A DNA stretch of 64,000 nucleotides from assembly GCF_000224145.3 (NCBI RefSeq), contig NC_020166.2, forward strand, positions 4,292,148-4,356,147, written 5' to 3'. How positions within the stretch are numbered: position 1 is the stretch's first letter; the number at the start of each line of letters is the position of its first letter. The notes under the pieces were generated by a model. The model was not told where the DNA came from. It ran no database searches and was given only the letters and a program-made list of their open reading frames with translations. A program made the position numbers and the translations under genes. Below, in pieces: positions 28,101-37,885 of the stretch. This stretch comes from Ciona intestinalis. Taxonomy: Eukaryota > Chordata > Ascidiacea > Phlebobranchia > Cionidae.

Positions 28101-30832
28101 ACAGCCAAGACTAAGTATGCCGCATCAAATCACCAAACAACCAGAGCTAATATTCAACCAAGTACCACTTGTTCATAATCAAAACCAAGTGTCCTTGGCG
28201 ATACAAAATTCCAACGTTTCCAACGTAATGTTCCAGCCCCGCACAGATACATCGATGTTTAGTCAAACCTCCACGTTCGCTTCTCAAGCATTAAACAACC
28301 ATAACCCAGCTGCGGAAAAATTAAAGTGGATCTTGAATGCAAACGACACCAGTCAACTACCATTGTCTTATATTTCGCGACAACGGTCCAGTAGCACCAA
28401 CCCACCTTTTGCTCTTCCGTCTCAACATTCACATCTTGCACCACACACAGTATACTCGTCCCTACAACCTCGGCAAGTCGCACCGATGCCAAGGAGTGAG
28501 CAGCTCAGCACGAACATTCGGTCCCAAATTTCTGTTTTGCCGGATGTGATAATGAGTCAGTCGCATCGTATTGAGACCGCGCAGTTGGTTGTTCCAGCCC
28601 AGACTCGCCCTGTTCAGTCGATTCTAAATCCACACTTGTGCAAAGATTACCAGAAATGTGTACCGCATTTAAGCAACACGTTATTATCTAATGAGGCGCC
28701 GATAAATCTTTCAATGGGGGCAAAATTTGTCAACGCCACTTTAAATAATTCGATAGAACAAGAGTCTGCAAACTCAACCTACCAGGAAAGATCTCTCAAG
28801 CTAAAGAAGCAACATTTTCGTCCCTTGGAAAGTATTCACTCTAGTTCTATGAAAGAACTTGGCAGTTTAATTCCACAACCATTACCTTTAACAAACCATA
28901 ACGAAAACTGGAACAACAACATCGGCAATTCGGTGGCATCTAAAGAGCTGACCAAGACTTCCGTCGTTCCAAAGCATGGGACAGATAATTCAGACAGGGG
29001 GGCAAATTATGCACTTGGCCATGAACTTAACCCAATTCGTGTTGCCGACCCGTCCATGCCTCCCTGTTTGTTACCAGGCGTCAAGATTCATAATGGTCCT
29101 GTTGTCTTTATTCAACATCCGGATGGCACAAAGTCAGTAATTAAACTACACGAACCTGAACTAAAGATAAACGCGGTTTACTCTCTGTCGGAAAACTGTG
29201 AAAACTCAAAAACCTCGGAGTTCGAAGACAAAACCACAGTACCACCGAGACAATCAGGTATTTGCATCATTCCCATTCTTTCATAAACATACAGTAGAAT
29301 ATTATACTGAATTATACTCATGATATATAGTGGGGCGGGGAAGATGGACACCTTTTCGTTCTACGATATTTGGANNNNNNNNNNNNNNNNNNNNNNNNNN
29401 NNNNNNNNNNNNNNNNNNNNNNNNTATCTTTTAATTTTATTTTTATGTGTCCCATCTTCCCCCACGCTACTATATAAATTATTAAATTACAAATTAACTT
29501 TTCAAAGTTTTTTAATAAATACATGCAAAAATATAAATTGGGGCAAGATGGAACATAAAACTAAAATTAAAAGATTTATATTAAAAGCATTCTTAGCTGC
29601 AACTTGTAATTAATCTCCCCAAATTAACTGGCTCTAGTGTTTCGTTGCCACGTAACTTTTTACATGCAATTTTAAAGTGGTATTTTTGTGATTATTGCAA
29701 CACTAATGAAGGCTATATTGACACATGCTTGATACGACTCAGCGAGCATTCAAAATAAGTATCTTATGTATTCAGACCTTTAAAAATGTTGTGTTCATAC
29801 TACATCGAATCTTAATATATAGTACAGTGGGGTTAGATGGGACACTTAAACATTGTCCAATATTTAGAAAATTAAATTACATGACAGTTTTGGGGGGATG
29901 CCACAAAATAGTATATTTGTTTATTAATTGACAACAATTCAAAACAATACCCGCCTGCTACAGCCTACTAGGACGTCAACTTACTAACCTGCTACTGTAT
30001 TTGTTATGCAGATATTCCGAATCCATTCAACGAAGGATCAACTAGTAATCATTCAATGATTTTAAGCACCAAGCAAACTGTTAAAAGTAGGTTGCATTTT
30101 AAAAAATACACGAATACACACATTCCGGGGCGTGGCACAGTGGTTATACAGCCCACCGCCTAACTAGATAACAGCGCCACAAATGGGTTGTTTAAACGGT
30201 TAGCAACACAAGAAAAATAATCATGTACGGAGCCATATAAGTGTAAGTTAACCCGTACATGAAGTGTATTCTCATGTTGTGAATTTCAGCACTGTTCCGT
30301 TACTGCAAGATATATGAAGTAACTATTATTCATTAATAATAACAACACAAAAATAATTTTGAAATGTAATAAACCATATGTTTCAGTTGAGCCATCTGAG
30401 GAAGAAGCTCTCAATTTGAGTAGCAGGAAAATGGGCAACAACAAATGTAAGTTATTATGGAACACATCGTTTAGCTAATGCTGAGCTTTATAAAAGCTAT
30501 CACAGACAGGAGAGAAAAACTCTAATAAATGGGCATGTACAAAGAAATAAAACATCATTATCAACCACTTTAAATTCCTGCTTGTATGGTTAACTATAAC
30601 AAGTATATCGAAAATTTATTTTAGTCGTGGTGTTTTATTGTCCTACCTTCCCTTGTGAATTTGAAACTCCCAACACCTAGCTTATACTTTCATTCAAACC
30701 TGGCAAAAGTTACTCCCATTGCTCCAAAACAAATGGTTATAATCTAAAAAATCATTTAATTTACGTTAGGATTCTATTCCAACACTAAGTCAGGCTGCTT
30801 GTTTTGATTCAGATAAAAATAAACAAAAATAA
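19155..30832 (+). CDS. Large uncharacterised, probably nuclear, protein (1,956 residues) with a weak SKI/DACH-like N-terminus
   Basis: Exons 19155-19259, 21168-21368, 21673-24405, 24894-24981, 26174-26512, 26861-27702, 27784-27888, 27955-29257, 30012-30086, 30387-30446, 30813-30832. All junctions are GT-AG and in phase. Residues 1-100 (VDYKALQLPC, EVWMCPTVFLRQIL, later KIRIASLDVSSL) have the spacing of a SKI/SNO/DACH fold; this is an inference. Then comes over 900 residues of Ser/Thr/Lys/Asn-rich disorder with a very basic patch at about 700-762. A compact region at about 1345-1480 (PPNTFARNVYQRIFD, LLDDYLRVILPHFYL) looks folded and faintly BEN-like. A KRKSS basic cluster follows. EAPINLSM (about 1719) and EEALNLSS (about 1939) resemble CtBP-binding PxDLS motifs. 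Together these suggest a chromatin corepressor, unproven. The tiny last exon is the weakest call. Confidence 0.7.
25355..25386. repeat. Perfect 12 bp hairpin
   Basis: ACCATAGTATAC, 8-nt loop, GTATACTATGGT. Intronic in the large plus-strand gene. No T run follows, so it is just an inverted repeat of unknown meaning. Confidence 0.7.
25790..26049 (+). mobile_element. Family 2 element, right-hand fragment
   Basis: Shares the blocks TTGTTAATTTTGATT, ACATGTAAATAACACGA, CATTCTTTCC and GGTAATGTTAGAACAT...TATTGTATCCTACAAAT with the full copy at 39830-41165. It closes with CACTTTCCCCATCCTACTATAT. The left end is missing. Intronic. Confidence 0.65.
29323..29475. mobile_element. Family 1-type MITE containing an assembly gap
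   Basis: Ends TATATAGTGGGGCGGGGAAG and TGTGTCCCATCTTCCCCC then CACGCTACTATATA frame the 50-N gap 29375-29424. Intronic. The interior orientation is hidden by the gap. Confidence 0.7.
29490..29960 (+). mobile_element. Two family 2 fragments filling an intron
   Basis: 29530-29815 (GGGGCAAGATGGAAC, CTGCAACTTGTA, TTTCGTTGCCACGTAA, AGCGAGCATTCAAAATA) matches the middle of the 39830-41165 element. 29817-29960 starts a new copy (TATAGTACAGTGGGGTTAGA, GGACACTTAAACATTGTCC, TTAATTGACAACAATT). With the neighbouring family 1 copy they occupy most of the intron 29258-30011. Confidence 0.6.
30125..30265 (+). repeat. tRNA-derived SINE-like sequence
   Basis: GGGGCGTGGCACAGTGGTTA resembles a pol III A box region of tRNA-derived SINEs, followed about 45 bases later by a weak B box region. 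Intronic, not a functional tRNA since no cloverleaf closes. Confidence 0.45.
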
Positions 30833-31382
30833 CCGATTGGGAGCACATTCATGCTCAACTATTTTAATATTTGTATGACCATAAACTTTGTACTTAAGGT
30901 TTGTAGCTCAACACTCCGGTACATGCGAGTTCAGCACTTAGGCGAGTTGTGAACAAGCTTCCAACTTTTCTTGGAATCAACAAGTACAAAACAAAACAAA
31001 AAATATTTATATTGTAGATAGGTTTTATTGTATGTGGTTTGAAGTTCGTTGAAAAACATGTGATTGATATCGTTTTGTTGACTACAAAATGCCAAATTAT
31101 TTTTTTTAAGTGTGGTAACAATATTACAACTTATAGCGTGTGTGTTTGAGAATTTGTACACTTGTGATTTCGTGGTGTCATAATTTTATATTTTGTGAAA
31201 AAATGAAAATCCATCTTCAAACCAATTTAATTTCTTCACTGATATTGTGTACTCCTAGAGTTCCGCATCTCTTTTGCAATAAATACAAAGTGAAAAATCA
31301 CATTGTTTGTTTTGCTTCGTGAGATCTCCTCCCAACCTTCATTGCCAACACTGTATTGAATCACATCTTGATATGTTGATGT
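30833..31382. other. Convergent 3' intergenic region
   Basis: 550 bases between the stop of the large plus-strand gene and the stop of the minus-strand RPC7 gene. Only AT-rich sequence with AATAAA-like words (for example near 31279, plus strand) is seen. Confidence 0.5.
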
Positions 31383-33955
31383 TTAGTAAATCCCACCATC
31401 TTTATCATCCAAATTGTCTTCCTCTTCATCAAGATAGTTTTCTCCGTTATCAAAATACGAGGTGAGGTAATCATTTTCATCTTCCTCTTGCTCCTCTTCA
31501 TTTTCAAAATTCTCTTCTTGCTCTTCTTCCTCCTCATTTTCCTTCATAAAGCACAACAAAAGATAAGCTGAGTACTTAACCAACATGTAGAATAACTACA
31601 TTATTCCTCAACATTTTTAATAAATTTGCAACGGCAGCCAAGTAACTGACACTTACGTTGGTGAGTTTGGGGTAAGGTACAAAAGGAATTTAATTTTTTT
31701 TATTTTTATGCTTGCATTTTAAGTAACACATCAATTATTCTGGCAAAGGTACCAAGCATTTGATGATGATGATGAATAGGGTTTAAAAAAGATGGGAAAA
31801 TTTGTTCTTTTTAAAATGTTAAATAAGTGTAATACTACCTCATGATCAGTTTTACTTTCTTTTTTCTCAAGTGCATCCAATGTTTTTGTGATGTCTGCTC
31901 CTACGAAAAGTTACCAAAATAATAATGAATAAATATCAGGTATTTATCTTCGCAACCGGGAAAACGACAGTCGTTTTAACATCGGTGTTCTGTTTCATTC
32001 ATCTTGTGCCTGCTTAAAGAGTTGTCATAGATGTAACTTTATGGGGGACCATTTTTTCTGAATTTGTTTTATTTGGCTGACATTTTAGACAAATAGACAG
32101 CCTATAAAAGAGAAGTTTAAAACAATTACTGTATAGTTTCTTGACCAAGGATACATGCGCCCTTAATGATAGCAGCGCCAAACCTGGAACTCATATCTTC
32201 TGGGCAAGAGGCGGGTACTCTAACTACTGTGCAAATACGGTTTATTTAGCTAAAACTAGTACATACCTGTTTTTAAATGCTTGACCAATTTGGGTGGAGG
32301 ACCAATATTCTGAGCTAAACGTTTTTTTCTGTTTTCAAACAATTACAAACATTAATACAGTTGACCGATATTTAAAGTTTAACAATGAAAAAAAAAATAT
32401 CAATTGTTTCCACTAATACCGATATTGGACACTAAAACGAAACATATAAAATAATAGTATTTAGCAAAATTAATACCTGTATTCAAGATATTGTAAGTTA
32501 TAAAAGTCAAGTAAAAAACAAGTTGTTTGCACCAACTATTTATATGTTGGTGTTCTATTGGCGCTTTTTTACCGATACCTATTATCTGTATATTGTAAAT
32601 ATTGGCCAATAATATTAATGAATTGATATAGCGATTAACCTATAGTTATTTTATTAGTTTTCACCTCACAGCTACTTTCAATTCACTTGGAAGTCTTCTC
32701 CAATCGGGTTTCCAGTTTATTGTGTTGTCCATGTTTTTACTCGATTTATATTTGTCCGAATAACGAACTATATCTGTAAAAAATACTCAATTTAATATGT
32801 TATATACATTCAATTCATTTAATAAATGGTAGATGGATAGTACCATTTTTTGCTTGTTCAGCTTGAATAAAGTAAGGGGAATTCTGCATTGTTTGAATGT
32901 ATTCCTTTTTTAACGCAAGCAAGTAATCAGTTTCTTCACCAGCCAACAATGGAACAGGCTGTTGTCGAAGTGGCTGCAATGAAATAAATTCTAAGATAAA
33001 GTTTAATGACTTGTTGCACTGGCTTATTTGATTGCTATTAGAATTTTAAAATGAGAATGACCTTTAAAATATTCAGCTTGCCATACAAAACAAGTGGCCC
33101 ATTTACTTTATGGCAAGGTGTACAGTTCATAGGATACCTCTACACAGCGTAGGATACGTAGAATTCTACAAATTTTCTTATATAGGAACAAAGAGAAAGT
33201 GGGCTATTCATTATACCAAACCTAACTTTCTTCAGTTTGGAAACTAGAAACAGTCAAAGTTGGATTTCACATTTGAGCATCTCTATCAATACACAAAATT
33301 TGATTTTTCGTTGGTATGCCCCTTAGGACCACATTTTTCATTGGTCACCACTCATCAGTAGCAAGAATAATACACATGCGACCAAAATAATGAATCCTAC
33401 TCTTTAATTTCCTTAATAATGGCATTGTTACATTATATCATACCAAGGTACCATATATCGGTAATAGTGAAGAATCAAACCTAAAAATGCCTATAATATT
33501 ATGATATAAGCGAAACCCACGTTAATCGTATTAATGTAAAATGTAGTAATCTGCATTGATGATTCGGACATAATAATGTTAATGTAACTCTTGTTTAATT
33601 TATGATGTCTTGTATAAAAATACCATTATCCAGCAAATTTTGTGCAGTTTTAAAAGTAATTTTTAATACGAACCAACGTCAGAGTTTTTAACCAAAAATT
33701 ATACCACGGTATCAGAAAGACTCAAGGAGCAGCTAGAGTCTAAAATTTTCATTAGGCACTACCGGCAGCAAAATGCAATGAAAATAAAGCAGCATGAAAC
33801 AATTTCGTATCTTTTAATCTATGGCTTACCGGGTATGGTAAAGGAGGCTGCAATGTGGAAGCAGGCAATGCGTCGCCTCTTCCGAATCCAATAGCTTCAA
33901 CATTAAACGTCATACTTCCACGCCCCCTTCCTCGACCTTTTCCTCCTCGTGACAT
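31383..33955 (-). CDS. POLR3G: DNA-directed RNA polymerase III subunit RPC7 (POLR3G/POLR3GL)
   Basis: Exons 5' to 3': 33955-33830, 32973-32844, 32773-32665, 32328-32267, 31900-31839, 31541-31383, all in phase, 215 residues (the vertebrate paralogues are about 220). Family landmarks in order: a Gly/Arg-rich start with MTFNVEAIGFGRGD; LQPPLPYP; YLLALKKEYIQTMQNSPYFI; NWKPDWRRLPSEL; a basic KKRLAQ stretch with GPPPK; and the long Glu-rich tail closing with ENDYLTSYFDNGENYLDEEE. RPC7 belongs to the RPC3-RPC6-RPC7 initiation subcomplex of Pol III and acts in the nucleus in tRNA and 5S RNA transcription. One gene here stands for the vertebrate pair POLR3G and POLR3GL, so the symbol is nominal. The gene is divergent from the NUPR1-like gene, with 817 bases between start codons. 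Confidence 0.93.
33268..33330 (+). repeat. Low-copy dispersed repeat block
   Basis: ATTTCACATTTGAGCATCTC then TATCAATACACAAA...TTCGTTGGTATG. Related words recur at 44995-45050, at 45347-45412 and, more loosely, near 56395-56425. No ends recognised. Confidence 0.4.
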
Positions 33956-34772
33956 TTTTACAATTTATCGCTAACGTTCAACACAAATGTTTCTTCCTAA
34001 ACTCAATGTAAAGTTGTTTCCTGACCAAACAAAATGACATTTACATTGGATGGTAAAGTGAAATAATTGGGACTTCCCCCATAGCGAAAGCATCCCATAG
34101 GGCAACTTTTTTTTAAATCAAGGGTCGCATTCAAACAAAGAATATTGTATTTTATGATTCAAACATAAGAACTTTAGCTAACTGTCGAAATACACATAAA
34201 GCTAAAAAGCAAACTAAACTTGTGTTATACTGTTAGCTAACAATATACCTCTACTGAAATAGGATAGTGTAAGTTGATAACAACAACCGCTTTAACAACA
34301 TTTAATATAAATTTGTATTTTTTTAGATTCGAAAATGAAACTTAATACTTAAGTGTGCATCAATATATTACGTTTTTTGCATTTTTTAAAAATTCTTATT
34401 AACATTTTTTTCTGTTTTTGAGAAAAAACGGGCAGAATGTTTGTTGTCGTTTTCATTGGCTGTTAGACGTGCCACGAGTACAACGAGTTCGAAGGCTTGT
34501 TTGTATTACGGTTTGAATGTTTAACGTCGGAAAGGATAATTTAGGTTGTGTCGTTTTCCGCTACTATGCTAAAAGATCAGCTATTGTAGCCTAGTTGGAA
34601 GTGCAATTAATAGTTATATATATAATTGATAGTTGGCAACTGAACATGCTAGAACAGCTAACAGTATCTTTACACAAAAAATAAACATTTAAGTAATAGG
34701 CTACCCATTTTCATTTTAATTTTTCTCATTGTCAAGATCTGGTTTATAATCAAACTGTTATCTCTTTAAAAT
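33956..34772. other. Divergent promoter region between the RPC7 and NUPR1-like genes
   Basis: 817 bases separating two start codons on opposite strands. No TATA box in a convincing place and no repeat element recognised. It presumably holds both promoters. Confidence 0.5.
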
Positions 34773-35044
34773 ATGTCGGCACAAGGATTTCAAGAAGATG
34801 AGTATGAACATTACAATTATGAACAAGATAAATTGACAGGACATGGGGGCAAAGGTAATTTACTGTTTCAATGCTATACATATTTGTTGCACCTATATAC
34901 ACATTATTTATTGTTTTAGGTCGTTCCAAAAAGGAATCTGCTCAGCACCATGTAAAAGATGTCAGCCACAAGGCACCAGAAGTTATTGCTAATGCAGAAG
35001 AAAAACGAAAACGTGAGCAAAAAGAAAAGACGACAAAATCCTAA
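34773..35044 (+). CDS. NUPR1-like small nuclear protein (p8 family)
   Basis: Two exons, 34773-34854 and 34920-35044, giving 68 residues, joined in phase at Gly (GGKG|RSKK). An acidic, Tyr-rich start (DEYEHYNYEQDKL) precedes GGKGRSKKESAQHH, which matches the p8/NUPR signature G+GR(S/T)K+EAA. The basic, helical tail (EEKRKREQKEK) also fits. Family members are 60-100 residues, intrinsically disordered, HMG-like stress-response chromatin cofactors. The acidic-aromatic then basic order is preserved. The short length makes the call moderate. There is no paralogue in the window. Confidence 0.7.
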
Positions 35045-36531
35045 GAACTTGAAATTTGGTTGTTAAAACTTATAGACTGAAGCCCAATTTTTGGTGAGGT
35101 GCAATGTTTGTTTCTAAAACTTTTTCCTGCAACCGTTTTATGCTACTGTTAATGTAATTGTAGTTGCAGCAATACGTTATTACATGCATATAATACAATT
35201 AGGTAAAATTCAGTACAAAATGGTTTGGAGATTTTGTTGATTTTTGTGCAATTAAATTTTTGTGAATAATGATTTATAAAGAAAAATCTTCTTTTCTACT
35301 CTGTTTCAAGTAGATCAAGTAAAACTTTTATTGCACAACATCCTTTTGATTGTTTGGTGTAAACTTTTATATTTGATGTGTGAAAAAATCGAAGTGGGGA
35401 TACTGAATCATGTATTTATTTACCCACATGGTGAGCAAACCAAAAAATTATTTATCAATTAAAACCAAACAATACACCATTCATGCCTAATTACTGTGCC
35501 GCCTATGGATGAATTTGAGTATTCTATAAAAAAGGTTTTTTCTAATGTCAGACCTAGCCTAGGCCTGTTTTAATATATTAGGTTTACTAGGTATTTAGGT
35601 ATAAATTAGAGTTCTGGTGGTGTACACATCTAAAATTATTAAACAAATATAATGCAACAGAATGAAGACCTGTTGCATTTGCATGTCATAAAAATTTGTT
35701 AGTTGCTTCACTATAATGCCTTAATGTGATAAATATATAAATGTTTTGTATTAATTTTCCTACAAAATTATGAAATTATTGCTACTGTGTCAGTGGTTAA
35801 AATCATACCATGATTGAATGAGTGTCTTGTTTTTAAGTGTCCCCACATGACTAAGCAACTTGAAAGTATAAAAAAGCTAGTTCCCTTGGCTAGCTACACA
35901 CATGTGGGTTTGGTACTTTGTAGATTACAGTTTTTGGTGCTGTGATTAAATGTCAAACAATTTGGACAACCCTTTAGTGGCCGATGTAAGCAATAACTGT
36001 TTAAATGTGTTGTCGAAAGAGTACTCGGCAATGTATCAGACAGATTCCAGAATAACTGCTGAGAAGTAGGCACCATTACGGCGGTCAACATTGAATAAAT
36101 GTAACTACAAACTAAATCAACCTGGAATAATCCCTGTACACCTTTGTTACTTTCAATTGTACTGCTGTTTTAATTCATACGAAATTGGCTACCATATTAA
36201 CATGTATAAGTTTACAACTAACAATAGCAAAACGCGAACAGTAATTAATAAACAATATTGCTCTTCGTTTCACAATTGGAATTTGTTGGAATCCAGAGCC
36301 AAAGCTGATCATTAAAGTGATGGTACTTTAAACATTTTCTGGTAAACCACATTCATTTTTCTTAGTTTAACAAACAAAACATGTAATTTCAGTATATCAC
36401 ATGTGTTTGTAGCAACGTTTATACACATCACTGCAAAAACACATGTAATGAATTGGTCTCTAGAATAACTTTGACAATTTCAGCCAACAAGTTCTAATTG
36501 TTCAATGTCATTGTCATTATGCATACTACTT
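35045..36531. other. Intergenic stretch with one retroelement scrap
   Basis: AT-rich. The only recognisable content is the zinc-knuckle-like fragment at 35891-36091 on the minus strand. Confidence 0.5.
35891..36091 (-). pseudogene. Zinc-knuckle fragment, probable relic of a retrotransposon gag/ORF1
   Basis: A 65-codon minus-strand frame contains CPNCLTFNHSTKNC, an exact C-x2-C-x4-H-x4-C zinc knuckle, preceded by LHRPLKG and followed by a further Cys before a stop. CCHC knuckles of this spacing are typical of LTR-retrotransposon gag and LINE ORF1 proteins. No reverse transcriptase is visible in the 1.4 kb around it, so it is a dead scrap if real. Confidence 0.4.
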
Positions 36532-37522
36532 AATAGGGTAGGGTAAGATAGGACACTAAAGTACATATTGTCTAATATTTTAAAAATTAAATTGTGTGAC
36601 TTAGGAGTCCTTTAGCGAATAGCACACTGGCGCTGGGTGTGATTTTACCAATTCGAAAACACATAGGGGGAATAAGGGACAGTTTAAAATTTTTGTTAAT
36701 TTGAATTAATAAGTGAATTCATTTTGAGGAACATAATACAAAAAAAATATTAAAACGAAATAATACTGTACACTTTGAAAAATAAGGTTACACATTCTGT
36801 GTCTTGTCCTATTGCTTTTAAATATATTTTCCAGCATTTTCTTGTTATTATATCATGAATTAACTGATGTTAAAAAAATAAACTGACGTTACATAATTGA
36901 ATTAAAAACAAAGCTTTCAAAGTTTGGCAATAAAAAATTACAAAATTAAAAAATGGGATAAGACAGGACAATAATCGAAAGACTTTGTTTTAATAGTTTA
37001 AAGCCATGTTGACCAATGCCAGACGATATGACCAAATCAAGCTGTACGAAATATTTTATCATAATTTATTTAATAATAAACTCGATTGATACTGGATGGG
37101 TGATATATGACCATTCAAAATAAGCCTTTGAATATTGGCCTTTTTCTGCTTGAAAAAATATTGTATTCATTTAACACCGAATGTTAATATAGTACTGTGG
37201 GGGAAGATGGGACACATTTAGCACATAATATCCAAATATCCTGATCGTGTTTCAAACAATTATCAACAGTCTATGGAAGTCGTGAGGATACGGCTATATG
37301 ATTCATTGAATGTTCTTTGTTTGCTACCAAATTAAACGAAAAAATAGAATACAACTGTGTCCCGTCTTCCCCCACCCTACTATATCTTACAACAGGAATC
37401 TCCTTTGCCGCTCGTTTTGTTGGACTATAAAAATACTGTTGAATAATACTGTACTAGTATGTTTGTAATTGCCTTTTACGGGTAAATTTGTGGATCTTCC
37501 CAGTTCACCCCACCCTACTATA
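36532..37522 (+). mobile_element. Family 2 element (about 790 bp) with a family 1 MITE inserted in it
   Basis: Left end TAATAGGGTAGGGTAAGATAG, right end CAGTTCACCCCACCCTACTA. Internal blocks (GTACATATTGTCTAATATTT, AGGGACAGTTTAAAAT, AATGGGATAAGACAGGAC, GTTGAATAATACTGTA) are collinear with 39830-41165. The copy at 37188-37384 is a later insertion. No coding capacity. Confidence 0.75.
37188..37384 (+). mobile_element. Family 1 MITE nested in a family 2 element
   Basis: TATAGTACTGTGGGGGAAGA to GTGTCCCGTCTTCCCCCACC then CTACTATA. Near-consensus interior. Flanking family 2 sequence resumes directly after it. Confidence 0.85.
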
Positions 37523-37885
37523 TTTCCATCAATGTGCATGTTTGCAAATAGTTAAACGCTTAGACTTTTTATTGACGACACGAGACCCGAGTAATCGAGG
37601 TGGACTAAACTTAACATGCGGAAAACACTTTACAATTGTATAGCCACGATCAATATAGCACATTTATTTATGCTTCCTGTTTTCTTTATTATTCCTTTAA
37701 AATTCTTCGAATACTTCAATGACCTGTTCGATACATTCGGAAAACCATGCAAACAAACAAGATGGATTCATATATAACGAGCTTGTTGGCAATTGTATGG
37801 AAACTTTGGCAAAATATCAACAGCGCTAAATGTGCATCAGCAGAGAGAATGTTTTATTTTTTAAGGTCTGTTTAACTACAATAAA

